A stretch of 64,000 bases of DNA from UBA668 sp040081465 (GTDB lineage Bacteria > Actinomycetota > Acidimicrobiia > Acidimicrobiales > Ilumatobacteraceae), in NCBI GenBank assembly GCA_040081465.1, contig JBEBGL010000009.1, positions 1 to 64,000 on the forward strand, in the 5' to 3' direction. The notes beneath the pieces are model-generated. The model saw only the letters and a program-made list of their open reading frames with translations, had not been told where the DNA came from and searched no databases. The position numbers and the translations under genes were made by a program. Positions 33,856-42,636 of this stretch are shown piece by piece (the first letter of the stretch is position 1; every line of letters starts with the position of its first letter).

Positions 33856-35316
33856 GTGCGCAAGCAACCGGGCGATGTTGAGCTAATCGAGGTGTTTGCT
33901 CCCGACGACGCGGCAGCTTGGTCGGACATCCCGGCGGAAGAATCACGACCTACGACACCGGTGACGGCGCGGCGCAAATCTCGTCGCGGTGTCGTGGTCG
34001 GGGGTGCGCTCGTCGCTGTCGCGTTCGCTGCCAGCACAGTTGCATTGATCGACGACACGAAGTCGGACTCTGCGGTCACGACAACTCTCGCGGCCACCCC
34101 GACAACGATGCGCGCGCCACTCGACCCCACCGCGCCGACTCACTTTCTGCTTGACGAACCCACGCTGACTCCGTACTCGGCCGACATCGTCACGCCACCC
34201 GCGAATACCGAAACAGTTCACGTCTGGACCGATGGCACGGCGACTGGACCGATCGTCATCATTGAGCTGCACCCCTACTCGCGCGAGCGATACGGCATTG
34301 TCGGCGCAACTCGCATAGAAGTCGACGGCTACGAGTTGGCGGAGTTGAAGATTTACTGCGCCAACGCGGCTGGCCCGTCAGACAAGCGTTGCGAGCTGCT
34401 GATTAGCGAACGAGCGATCGACCAAGAGTGGTCGGTGACAGTGCGCGCCACAAGGTCGAGCCGCGGCGTGGTCAGTCGCATTGCCAGCAGTGCGCAAGTG
34501 ATCGACGGAGTGCTCGCTGTGGACTCTGACCTGATGGAGATGCTTGGGCTCGGTTTGACCTTCGCTGCGAACTCGCTTGATGATCTGATCTTTGGCCGAG
34601 TCGAAACAGCTGTGCGCTACCTCACAGTTGGAGGTGAGTTCGTAACGCTGCGAAGCGGGTTCGCCAACCGCCCTCCCGAACACTGGCTCGCTGGCATCCG
34701 CTACCTGGTGACCGACGCGCAGCCTTCGTTTTACGACCGCACGTACGGATACATGATGGACACCGGCGAAGCGTTCGTCGCGTGGGAGGAGGAGGGCCGG
34801 TTCCTCAGCCTGGTCGGCCCCGGTGATCCGGGCGACTTGGCGATACTCAGCCGCCAAGTACGACCGGCTACCGATGCTGAGTGGTCGGCGATGGTGTACG
34901 GACTGCGGCCGGACTTTCGTGTCGGCGAGTTCGCCACCCTGGCGCGCGGCGAAACGTCGACCTCCGAGCCGTGGCGAGCCGGCGTACAACTAGCCGAGCG
35001 TGCTGGCGTCGTCGAGTTTCTGTGGTGGTGGACTGTGCCCGGCAGCGACGACTTCGCCGACAGCACACCTGCTTCTGACGGAGTCGGCACGCAGCCACAC
35101 CTCGACACGTTGGTGGTGCCCGGAGCAACGTTCGTTTTCGTTTCTCAACCCGGCCGTACCGGCACCGTCACGGTGCGGACAACTGAGGGCATCGAGTACA
35201 CAGCTGAATTGACCGCGCCCTTTCCGACGCTAACGAAGGCGCACATCGCCGTGGTGCGCGTCGAAGAGCCCGGTCCGTTGAGTGTGGAGATCGATGGAGT
35301 GGCGGTGAACCGGTGA
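33856..35316 (+). CDS. Single-pass membrane protein of unknown function (extracytoplasmic domain)
   Basis: A 486-residue protein. Residues 1-43 are cytoplasmic and end in a basic patch (TARRKSRRG); a transmembrane helix follows (VVVGGALVAVAFAASTVALI), then a Thr-rich linker and a large exported domain. The middle contains AELKIYCANAAGPSDKRCELLISER with two cysteines and a Trp-rich segment (VEFLWWWTVPG). The layout resembles anti-sigma-factor-like or sensor proteins, but no zinc-finger motif is seen. It overlaps the next gene by GTGA, so the two are coupled. Confidence 0.7.
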   Translation: MRKQPGDVELIEVFAPDDAAAWSDIPAEESRPTTPVTARRKSRRGVVVGGALVAVAFAASTVALIDDTKSDSAVTTTLAATPTTMRAPLDPTAPTHFLLDEPTLTPYSADIVTPPANTETVHVWTDGTATGPIVIIELHPYSRERYGIVGATRIEVDGYELAELKIYCANAAGPSDKRCELLISERAIDQEWSVTVRATRSSRGVVSRIASSAQVIDGVLAVDSDLMEMLGLGLTFAANSLDDLIFGRVETAVRYLTVGGEFVTLRSGFANRPPEHWLAGIRYLVTDAQPSFYDRTYGYMMDTGEAFVAWEEEGRFLSLVGPGDPGDLAILSRQVRPATDAEWSAMVYGLRPDFRVGEFATLARGETSTSEPWRAGVQLAERAGVVEFLWWWTVPGSDDFADSTPASDGVGTQPHLDTLVVPGATFVFVSQPGRTGTVTVRTTEGIEYTAELTAPFPTLTKAHIAVVRVEEPGPLSVEIDGVAVNR

Positions 35317-36200
35317 ACGCAGAGATCGACTTTGCTGCTGTTGAAGGTGCCGTTGCGCGGGCGATCCGGCAACGTTCCACCGCCGAACTGAAGTTGCTCG
35401 GCCATGGGGAGATCAGCGTCGTTCTTGCGTGGCCAGCGACCGCTCCAACGGCAGCAGTGAAACGTGTTCCACCCTTTCGCGATCTCGCTCGTGCGCAGCA
35501 GTACGTCGGCGTGTGCGACGATTTCTTTGCCACCTTGCGTTCCGCGAACGTTGGCATCTGGCCAACAACACTGCACATTCATGAACGCGCCGACGGACGC
35601 GCCGTGGTCTACCACCAGCAACCGATCGCCGACATCTCGCAACTAGGCAGCAAGGTTCTGCGCGCCGCCGCGCTAGCCGACACTCATCCCCTGCTCGACG
35701 CGATCACCGACGCTGCCGGCAAGGTGTGTAATCGAACATTGGGATTCGACTGCCAGTTGGCGAACTGGCTTTGGGACGGAACCATCGCTACCCAAATCGA
35801 CTTCACCTCGCCGTTTGCGCTCACAGACGATCGCGACGACTTGCTGTACGACTCGCACACGTTCATGCAGGAGTATCCGCTCGTCATTCGCCCGTACCTG
35901 CGCAAGGAGTTCACATCGCTGCTACGCCGATTCACGACGCCCGAAGGAGCGCTCGGCGACATGGTTGCCAACATGATGAAGGAGGGTCTCGACCAGTGGG
36001 TCGACCCGGCGATCGAGACCGTTAACTCGCGGTTAGGTATCAAGTTGCGCAGAGAAAAGGCGCAGTGGATGTACGACAACGATCGCAAGCTCTTGCCGAA
36101 AGTGTTAAAGGTGAAGAAGGCGCAGCGCTGGTGGCTGACACACACTGGCCGTAACTACGAGCAGTTGTTGCCGGAACGAACAACTTACGAGCGCAGCTAG
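35313..36200 (+). CDS. Hypothetical protein with possible kinase-like fold
   Basis: A 295-residue cytoplasmic protein. Some blocks recall the aminoglycoside phosphotransferase/protein kinase-like fold: GHGEISVVLAW as a glycine-rich strand, AAVKRVPPF as the lysine strand, and QIDFTSPFALTDDRDDLL as a metal-binding DF-type loop. A CQLANWLWDG stretch sits where the catalytic loop would be, but the HxD residue is missing, so it may be inactive or a different fold. It overlaps the membrane-protein gene by 4 bases and converges with the sulfatase gene (4-base overlap). Confidence 0.65.
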   Translation: MNAEIDFAAVEGAVARAIRQRSTAELKLLGHGEISVVLAWPATAPTAAVKRVPPFRDLARAQQYVGVCDDFFATLRSANVGIWPTTLHIHERADGRAVVYHQQPIADISQLGSKVLRAAALADTHPLLDAITDAAGKVCNRTLGFDCQLANWLWDGTIATQIDFTSPFALTDDRDDLLYDSHTFMQEYPLVIRPYLRKEFTSLLRRFTTPEGALGDMVANMMKEGLDQWVDPAIETVNSRLGIKLRREKAQWMYDNDRKLLPKVLKVKKAQRWWLTHTGRNYEQLLPERTTYERS

Positions 36201-37732
36201 ACGGGCGCTTCCACAGCGCGCAGCGGAGTCACCATCGCCGGTTGGTGATCCCAAAGGTCGGCGATCAGATCACTTCGAATCGCGGAGTGCGCAGGGTCTG
36301 CCCACAGGTTGATGCGCTGCAGCGGATCTTCGCTCAGGTTGTACAACTCGCCTTCGCTGCCATCGTGCTCGCTGCCAGGCAAGTAAGTCGAGCACACCCA
36401 GCCATCGCGAGTGATTGTGCGCAAATGCACGCCAACTCCCCACAGCTCGCTGTCCCACTCGGTGAGCACGCGCTCGAAACCGCGGTTGTCCGCGTCGGCG
36501 TCGTCCACAGGCAGCGCCTTGCCCTCCATCCACGGCGCGGCGGGCAATCCCGCGATCGCGCAGAAGGTCGGAGCAAGATCGATCAATCCAACGGGCCGAC
36601 TGACCGTTGCCACCGACGCCTTCGCGGACGCAGCAGGGCGCCAGATAAGTGGCAGTCGCATTAGGCCGTCGACGTGGTATGGACCTTTGAACATCAGCCC
36701 GAAGTCGCCGCCGAGTTCGCCGTGATCGGTCGTGAAGATGATGTCGACGTCGTCGTCCCAGCCGCGTGCTGCAATCGCCGCCAGTACGCGACCGATCGCT
36801 TCGTCGATCAGCTCGCACTCCACAGCATTCAAGGCTGTGACCTCGCGCAGTTGGTCGGCTGTCAGCGTCGCCGGTTTCCAATCAAGCGGTGCCTCATAAT
36901 TACTGACGACGCGGCCGTCGTACCACGCTCGCCAGTGGCGCGGCTTGGCATCCAGTACCCGCTCGCGCTCAGAAGCATCGGCGATGTAGCCAGCTGGCAG
37001 TGGCACCTCGCGCCAATCAATGCGGCCAACTTCGCTCGCAGGCGGATCCCATGGGTGATGCGGATCGGGGAAGCTCATCCAGCAGAACCAGTCGTCGTCG
37101 ACGGGGAGCGAGTCGAGCCACGAGATCGTGCGATCGGCGACCCAGTCGGTGTGGTACCACTCGCGCGGGATGTTGTTTGCCCACGCTTGCGGCGCACCCG
37201 TGTCGCCACCGCCTAAAGCATTCACCTCCAGCGCCGAGTCGAGCACCGGGTAGAACATGTTGACGACTTCCGGATGCGTCGCGGCCAACCACCGGGCGTA
37301 GTGCAACGGACCGGCGGCACCATGAGTCGCGGATTCGAAGTGTTCGAAGCCACGATGCGGGCCGAAGGTACCAGCGCGAGAGAAGCCGTTCTCGGGGAAG
37401 CGAGCGAACGCGTCGAGGAATGGCTCGAAGTGCGGCTTGCCGATGATTGCAGTGCGATAACCAGCCTGCGCAAGCACCTCGGCTACGGAAGGCGCATCCT
37501 CCGACAGAGGTACACCATTCATCCATACACCGTGCGTGCTGGGGCTTTGGCCAGTCAACATCGTGCTGCGTGAGGGCATGCACACCACGCTCTGCGGATG
37601 TGCACGCTCGTAGCGAATGCCCTGAGCCGCTACTGCGTCGATCACCGGCGTGCGCGCGATTGTTCCGCCATTGCAACCGAGCGTGTCGTAGCGCTGCTGG
37701 TCGGTAGTGATGAACAGAATCTTGCGACCCAT
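36197..37732 (-). CDS. Sulfatase (formylglycine-type)
   Basis: A 511-residue alkaline-phosphatase-superfamily sulfatase. The N-terminus ILFITTDQQRYDTLGCNGG carries the metal-binding DQ pair; VVCMPSRSTMLTGQSP is the C-x-P-x-R motif whose cysteine is turned into formylglycine; HGVWMNGVPL and FTTDHGELGGD supply further active-site residues. No signal peptide is seen, so it probably acts in the cytoplasm. The start at MGRKIL overlaps the SRPBCC stop (TGATG). It is the last gene of a five-gene operon that begins at 40311. Confidence 0.92.
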   Translation of the reverse strand: MGRKILFITTDQQRYDTLGCNGGTIARTPVIDAVAAQGIRYERAHPQSVVCMPSRSTMLTGQSPSTHGVWMNGVPLSEDAPSVAEVLAQAGYRTAIIGKPHFEPFLDAFARFPENGFSRAGTFGPHRGFEHFESATHGAAGPLHYARWLAATHPEVVNMFYPVLDSALEVNALGGGDTGAPQAWANNIPREWYHTDWVADRTISWLDSLPVDDDWFCWMSFPDPHHPWDPPASEVGRIDWREVPLPAGYIADASERERVLDAKPRHWRAWYDGRVVSNYEAPLDWKPATLTADQLREVTALNAVECELIDEAIGRVLAAIAARGWDDDVDIIFTTDHGELGGDFGLMFKGPYHVDGLMRLPLIWRPAASAKASVATVSRPVGLIDLAPTFCAIAGLPAAPWMEGKALPVDDADADNRGFERVLTEWDSELWGVGVHLRTITRDGWVCSTYLPGSEHDGSEGELYNLSEDPLQRINLWADPAHSAIRSDLIADLWDHQPAMVTPLRAVEAPV

Positions 37733-38139
37733 CAGACGACCTTCTCCTGTTCTGACTCCATCTGTCGCTTCAGCTCGCGACACGCAGCCGCAGTGCCGCC
37801 GCCGATCACCATTGCCATCGTGCGCGGGTCTGCCTCAGTCGAGTACACGACCATGCACGTTTCGTCGCCAAGATCGATCACGTCGATCGTGCCGCGATGG
37901 TGCTTGAAGATCGGCGTCGTGATTCGGTATTGAAAGCGTCGTTGCGCGTCGTCGCAGACGAGAATCTCTTCCGGCATCGGGATGCCGGTAGCGGTGACGA
38001 TTGTGCGCATATTGCCTTCGACGGTGCACTCGACGATGCCGGGAAACCACGTGTGCAATTTCGTGGGGTCGCCGGCAAGGGCCCATACATCCGCGGCTGG
38101 CCGCGCGATGCGAATCTCGTGACGAATCGTGCCGTACAT
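37732..38139 (-). CDS. SRPBCC-family (START-like) protein
   Basis: A 135-residue protein with the helix-grip START-like fold: RIARPAADVWALAGDPTKLHTWFPGIVECTVEG at the N-terminus and a long C-terminal helix (ACRELKRQMESEQEKVV). Such proteins bind hydrophobic ligands in a deep pocket; in this operon it may bind the sulfated compound or its alcohol product. It overlaps both neighbours by one base each. Confidence 0.85.
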   Translation of the reverse strand: MYGTIRHEIRIARPAADVWALAGDPTKLHTWFPGIVECTVEGNMRTIVTATGIPMPEEILVCDDAQRRFQYRITTPIFKHHRGTIDVIDLGDETCMVVYSTEADPRTMAMVIGGGTAAACRELKRQMESEQEKVV

Positions 38140-38972
38140 CAGCCGACCTCAACATGCGTGAGGTCGTCGCCGAGCACGACGTTGCCAGCAAAGTGGGCGG
38201 TGGCGAGAGCCAACCATTCGCTCTCCTGCCCGCGCTGCATCGCCGGAACGTAGTGCGTGAGCATCAGCGTTCCGACACCTGCCTTGGTCGCCGTTTGAGC
38301 AGCCTGCGCGACAGTCGAGTGATAGTCGAGAATGTCCTGCAGGCGCGCGCTTGGCACCAGTTTGACCAAGTCGTCGCGGATGACGGCTTGCACGTAGACG
38401 TCGGCACCATTACACAACTCGTCGAGAGTCGCGCACGGGATCCCGTCGCCAGCAAGCACCGCTGAGCTGCCGCCAACTTCGACGCGGAACCCGACCGTCG
38501 GATGGACGGGTCTGTGGTCTGTGGCACCAACTCGCACAGTCGCCGACCCAACCTTGAATTCGTCGCCTGCGTTCACCTCGTGGATTGCCAGTGCTGGCCC
38601 TTCGTTGAGGTCGGCGTGATGATCGATTCGATAACGCACGTCGCGCGCCAGCGACGCGAGGGTCAGCTCGACCACATCGCTAGTGCCGAGGGGGCCGTAG
38701 ATCGCGAACGGACGCGGCGCAGGGCTCATCACCCAGCGCGTGGTAATGACATCGCCCAAGTCACTGATGTGATCGCTGTGCAGATGAGTGAGCAGCAGTG
38801 CATCCAGCATCGGCGGCAGCATCCCCGCAGCAGCCAATCGCATCACAACGCCGCGACCGCAATCGACCAGAACGGCGAGACCATCGGCCGTCACAAGCGT
38901 TGCGGGGCCAGCCCGATTCGGGTCGGGCAGCGGACTACCGGTACCCAACAACGTGACCCGCATCTTGCTCAC
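38139..38972 (-). CDS. MBL-fold metallohydrolase (ribonuclease Z/lactonase-like)
   Basis: A 277-residue metallo-beta-lactamase-fold enzyme. Metal ligands are visible in LLLTHLHSDHISDLGD (HxHxDH), in AGDGIPC and in LMLTHYVPA. The N-terminus VTLLGTGSPLPDPNRAGPATLV resembles the RNase Z/arylsulfatase AtsA group of this fold. Some members hydrolyse sulfate esters or lactones, which fits the operon. No signal peptide is seen. It overlaps the TetR gene by 4 bases. Confidence 0.88.
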   Translation of the reverse strand: MSKMRVTLLGTGSPLPDPNRAGPATLVTADGLAVLVDCGRGVVMRLAAAGMLPPMLDALLLTHLHSDHISDLGDVITTRWVMSPAPRPFAIYGPLGTSDVVELTLASLARDVRYRIDHHADLNEGPALAIHEVNAGDEFKVGSATVRVGATDHRPVHPTVGFRVEVGGSSAVLAGDGIPCATLDELCNGADVYVQAVIRDDLVKLVPSARLQDILDYHSTVAQAAQTATKAGVGTLMLTHYVPAMQRGQESEWLALATAHFAGNVVLGDDLTHVEVG

Positions 38973-39598
38973 GACTTGAGCAGTGCGGTGATCGAGTGGA
39001 CAAGTGCTGCGGAGATGGCGGACGCCGACAACTGTTGATCGTCGCGCATGAGCTGCACCGACTCGAACGACGTGAGCACGTCGATGCTGGCGACGACATG
39101 GCTAGCCGCAGCGGAGCCGATTGACCGCAACTCGGGCGCGAACAGTTCGCGCAATTGCTGACGCCAGTACCCGCGCGCGGTCGTTAACTCGCCGGCGATC
39201 AGTGGTTGAAAGGGGGCGCGCAGACGCGAAACGGTGCCTACCGACGCAATGGCATCGAACAAACGCAGTCGTTGGTCGACGAGCCGTTGAACGCGCTCTG
39301 CCAGCGGCGCATCCGTCGACGTGTCGAGTTCGGCCAAAGGCCGCACGCGTTCGTGGTGACGAGCAACTGCCACTCGTACGAGATCATCGATGTCGTCGAA
39401 GTAGCGGAACAATGAGCGTGGCGACAGGCCAGCACGCTCTGCAATCTGATCGCTGGACGGATCGAGATTCCCTTTCGCATACAACGCCAACATTGCGTCG
39501 ACTACTGCCAACCGGTTGCGCTCGCGACGAGCATGGCGGCCATCCGGCTCGTCAACACACGTTGTCTCTGTCTTTGCCCGTGTGGCTGTAATCGTCAT
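38969..39598 (-). CDS. TetR-family repressor of the sulfatase operon
   Basis: A 209-residue regulator. The N-terminal helix-turn-helix is SSDQIAERAGLSPRSLFRYFDDIDDLVRVAV; the rest is an all-helical ligand-binding domain. It lies inside the operon it probably controls, overlapping genes on both sides by 4 bases. The near-palindrome at 40329-40347, between the two divergent promoters, is the best candidate operator. Confidence 0.9.
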   Translation of the reverse strand: MTITATRAKTETTCVDEPDGRHARRERNRLAVVDAMLALYAKGNLDPSSDQIAERAGLSPRSLFRYFDDIDDLVRVAVARHHERVRPLAELDTSTDAPLAERVQRLVDQRLRLFDAIASVGTVSRLRAPFQPLIAGELTTARGYWRQQLRELFAPELRSIGSAAASHVVASIDVLTSFESVQLMRDDQQLSASAISAALVHSITALLKS

Positions 39599-40311
39599 GA
39601 CGGTTCTGCCGCTGCAGGACCAATGTTGATGACTTCACCGCGGTTGACGCTGACCCAATCGCGTCCCGCGAGGTATGGCTGGAACGCCCGGATGATGGCG
39701 AGACCGTCGGCCTCGACCTTCGGTCGTTGCAATTCGTAAAGGTGCGGGAACTCGAGCCACGCCGTCACTGCAGTCCACAGTCGCAGCGCAGCGCCGCCGG
39801 TTGGCGGATCGAGCAACACCGGGCCGAACAGTGTTTGTCCGTCAGCAAACACGAGTGTCGGAACTCCGTAGCCACCAGCCGCGACAACTTTGTCGTGCTC
39901 GGCGCGCACTTCGTCGTGCGTAGTTGGGTCGGCGATGGCGGCATCGACAAGTGCAGGGTCGAGACCGATCTCGGCCATCAGCTCGCGCGCCACGACTGGG
40001 TCGTGTGGCTTGCGGCCCTCGGCGTGCAACGCGTGCCCTGTGCGCGCATACCAGGCATCGACCCAAGCCATGTCGGTGCGCCGCAGCAGCGCACCGATGC
40101 GCATAAGTGACCAGCCATAACTCCACTCGCGCTCCCACGGGTGCTTCTTGCCCTCAACGCGGTTGATTTCTTCCAAGCTGAAGAAACGCCAGTTGATCGT
40201 CAGGCCCGTTTGCTCGCGAACGTCGCGAATCCAAAGCGACGCCTTATATGCCCATGGGCACATCCCGTCGTAATGAAAGTCGACGGTCGTTACGGGACTC
40301 GGAGCCACCAT
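39595..40311 (-). CDS. DsbA-family thioredoxin-fold oxidoreductase, single active cysteine
   Basis: A 238-residue protein of the DsbA/FrnE/GST-kappa group. The N-terminal strand and active site read DFHYDGMCPWAYKASLW; the second cysteine of CxxC is replaced, leaving Cys18 alone. The cis-proline loop GGYGVPTLVFADGQTLFGP is present. Relatives include mycothiol-dependent reductases and 2-hydroxychromene-2-carboxylate isomerases, which also lack the second cysteine. It has no signal peptide, so a role in cytoplasmic thiol transfer is likely. It is the first gene of the operon. Confidence 0.85.
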   Translation of the reverse strand: MVAPSPVTTVDFHYDGMCPWAYKASLWIRDVREQTGLTINWRFFSLEEINRVEGKKHPWEREWSYGWSLMRIGALLRRTDMAWVDAWYARTGHALHAEGRKPHDPVVARELMAEIGLDPALVDAAIADPTTHDEVRAEHDKVVAAGGYGVPTLVFADGQTLFGPVLLDPPTGGAALRLWTAVTAWLEFPHLYELQRPKVEADGLAIIRAFQPYLAGRDWVSVNRGEVINIGPAAAEPS

Positions 40312-40318
40312 TCAGCGC

Positions 40319-40357
40319 ACCGTAACAGTTGACAGTCACTCTGACAAGTTCTAGCCT
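40319..40357. promoter_or_regulatory. Overlapping divergent promoters with shared near-palindrome
   Basis: Forward: TTGACA (40329-40334), 17 bases, TAGCCT (40352-40357). Reverse: TTGTCA (complement of 40342-40347), 17 bases, TACGGT (complement of 40319-40324). The two -35 boxes are the arms of TTGACAGTCACTCTGACAA (40329-40347; 6 of 7 arm positions match). One bound protein would switch off both the arylsulfatase gene and the five-gene operon. Confidence 0.65.
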
Positions 40358-40378
40358 GCGCCAAGTGGTGAAGGACTA

Positions 40379-42634
40379 GTGCTGAGCGAACCGGGCTTCC
40401 AAGGTCGAATCGGCCGCACCCACCACGAATCAGAACCGTCGTGGCCGGCACCGCCCGCAGGGTTGGGCGGACCCAACGTGGTGATGATCGTGCTCGACGA
40501 CACGGGGTTCGCGCACTTCAACTGTTACGGCAGCACCCTTGCGACACCGAACATCGATCGACTCGCGTCTGGCGGATTGCGCTACACCGGCTTTCACACG
40601 ACCGCCTTGTGCTCGCCGACGCGCGCATGCTTGCTCTCCGGGCGCAATCACCACTCCGTTGGTATGCGCGCGATATCGAATTGGAACACCGGCTATCCAA
40701 ACATGCGTGGCGGCATTTCGCCCCGAGCAGCCACCATCGCCGAACTGTTGCGCACGCACGGTTACGCGACGTACGCGGCGGGCAAGTGGCACCTCGCGCC
40801 GATGGAAGAGACTTCGGCCGCTGGCCCGCACCACAACTGGCCACTCCAAAAAGGTTTCGATCGCTTCTACGGCTTTCTGCAGGGCGAGACAGATCAATTC
40901 CATCCCGAACTGACGCACGACAACCACCACATTGATCCACCGAAGAGCGCTGCCGACGGCTACCACATCAGCGAAGACCTAATCGATCAGAGTTCCGGTT
41001 GGATTCGCGACCTCACTTCTGTTCGACCAGACCGTCCGTTCTTTCTGTATCTCGCGTTCGGCGCGATGCACGCGCCACACCAGGCACCCAACGACTATCT
41101 CGAGCGCTGGCGCGGCCGCTTCGACGAGGGCTATGACGTACTTCGCGAGCGTTGGTTTCAGCGACAGTTACAGATGGGCATCATCCCGCCCGGCACGACG
41201 ATGGCGCCACGCAACCCTGGCGTGCCACCGTGGACGGAACTCACATCGAACCAGCGCAAGTTTTCGTGTCGTCTACAAGAGGCGTACGCCGCCATGTTGG
41301 AACACACCGACGCGCAGATCGGACGCTTGGTTGAGTTTCTGGATCGGACGGGCAAGCTCGACAACACACTTTTGATGGTGCTCAGCGACAATGGCGCGAG
41401 CCGCGAAGGCGGCCCGTTCGGCGTCATGGACGAGTTCAGCTTCTTTAACGGCATGTGGGAAGACATCGATGATCTCGTAGAGAACCGATTGCACGAGATC
41501 GGCACCGAGCATTCGCACAGCAACTACCCGTGGGGTTGGGCACAGGCGGGCAACAGTCCGTTGCGTTGGTACAAGCAGAACACGTACGGCGGTGGCGTGC
41601 GCGACCCGTTGGTGGTGCACTGGCCAGCCGGCATGACCGCACGTGGCGAAGTGCGCACGCAGTTCTGCCACGCGATCGATCTAGCCGCGACAGTGCTGGA
41701 CATCACGCATGCGCCCGCGCCGGGCACGGTCGCCGGCGTCGAGCAAATCCCGATGCACGGTCGTTCGCTGCAGCCGACGTTCGACGACGGCGCGGTGGCT
41801 CCGCAGCGGGCCGTGCAGTACTTCGAGCAGATGGGCCACCGAGGTATCTGGGCCGATGGCTGGAAAGCCACCACTTACCACGAGGCCGGTCACGCATACG
41901 ACGACGAGGAATGGGAGTTGTTCCACCTCGACGAAGACTTCTCCGAGTGCCACAACCTGGCGAGCGAGCGACCAGACAAGCTGCGCGAGATGATCGACCT
42001 GTGGTGGAGCCAAGCGGGCGAGATGGGCGTGCTGCCACTCGACGATCGCACCATCGAACTCTTCGGCGGTACACCGCGACCGGCGACCCCGCATGCGCTC
42101 ACTCGATACGACTATCTCGCACCGATCTCGCACATCCCCGCCGACGTTTGCCCACCGCTGGGTGGCCGCCCGTGGACTTTGACGATTTCAGTGGTGACCG
42201 ATAGCCCGACTGTTGAGGGAGTGCTGTACGCCCGCGGCAGCCACAACGTCGGCCAAAGCTTCTTCATCAAGGACGGGCAACTGCAGTTCGACTACAACGC
42301 GCTCGGCACCCACTTCCGCGCAACCGCTCCCCTCTCACTCGCCGCAGGTCACCACACGCTCACCGCCCGCTTCGAGCGCGCCGATAAGACGGGCACGATC
42401 GTGATCGGTGCCGACGGCACAGACCTCGGCTCCGTCGCCATTCCGAAAATTGTGCGCATGCTTGGCTCGACCGGGCTGGATATCGGCCGTGATGCACTGT
42501 CGACCGTCGTATCCGATTACAAGGGCTCGTTCCCCTTCACCGGGGTCATAGAGAGCGCTTCATTCGAAATCCACAGCAGGCGCGACAACGCCGACGTGCA
42601 GGCCACAGCCCGCACCGAACTTGCACGGGAGTAA
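40379..42634 (+). CDS. Arylsulfatase-type sulfatase
   Basis: A 751-residue sulfatase. Active-site motifs: NVVMIVLDDTGFAHFNCYGS (DD metal pair), TTALCSPTRACLLSGRNHHSVGM (C-x-P-x-R, formylglycine site), YAAGKWHLAPMEE (Lys and His) and VLSDNGASREGG. The C-terminal 150 residues are a beta-rich domain absent from short sulfatases. It has no signal peptide. It starts with GTG behind a GAAGGA ribosome site and a 21-base leader, in contrast to its leaderless neighbours. It cleaves sulfate esters of an unknown organic compound. Confidence 0.93.
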   Translation: MLSEPGFQGRIGRTHHESEPSWPAPPAGLGGPNVVMIVLDDTGFAHFNCYGSTLATPNIDRLASGGLRYTGFHTTALCSPTRACLLSGRNHHSVGMRAISNWNTGYPNMRGGISPRAATIAELLRTHGYATYAAGKWHLAPMEETSAAGPHHNWPLQKGFDRFYGFLQGETDQFHPELTHDNHHIDPPKSAADGYHISEDLIDQSSGWIRDLTSVRPDRPFFLYLAFGAMHAPHQAPNDYLERWRGRFDEGYDVLRERWFQRQLQMGIIPPGTTMAPRNPGVPPWTELTSNQRKFSCRLQEAYAAMLEHTDAQIGRLVEFLDRTGKLDNTLLMVLSDNGASREGGPFGVMDEFSFFNGMWEDIDDLVENRLHEIGTEHSHSNYPWGWAQAGNSPLRWYKQNTYGGGVRDPLVVHWPAGMTARGEVRTQFCHAIDLAATVLDITHAPAPGTVAGVEQIPMHGRSLQPTFDDGAVAPQRAVQYFEQMGHRGIWADGWKATTYHEAGHAYDDEEWELFHLDEDFSECHNLASERPDKLREMIDLWWSQAGEMGVLPLDDRTIELFGGTPRPATPHALTRYDYLAPISHIPADVCPPLGGRPWTLTISVVTDSPTVEGVLYARGSHNVGQSFFIKDGQLQFDYNALGTHFRATAPLSLAAGHHTLTARFERADKTGTIVIGADGTDLGSVAIPKIVRMLGSTGLDIGRDALSTVVSDYKGSFPFTGVIESASFEIHSRRDNADVQATARTELARE

Positions 42635-42636
42635 CT

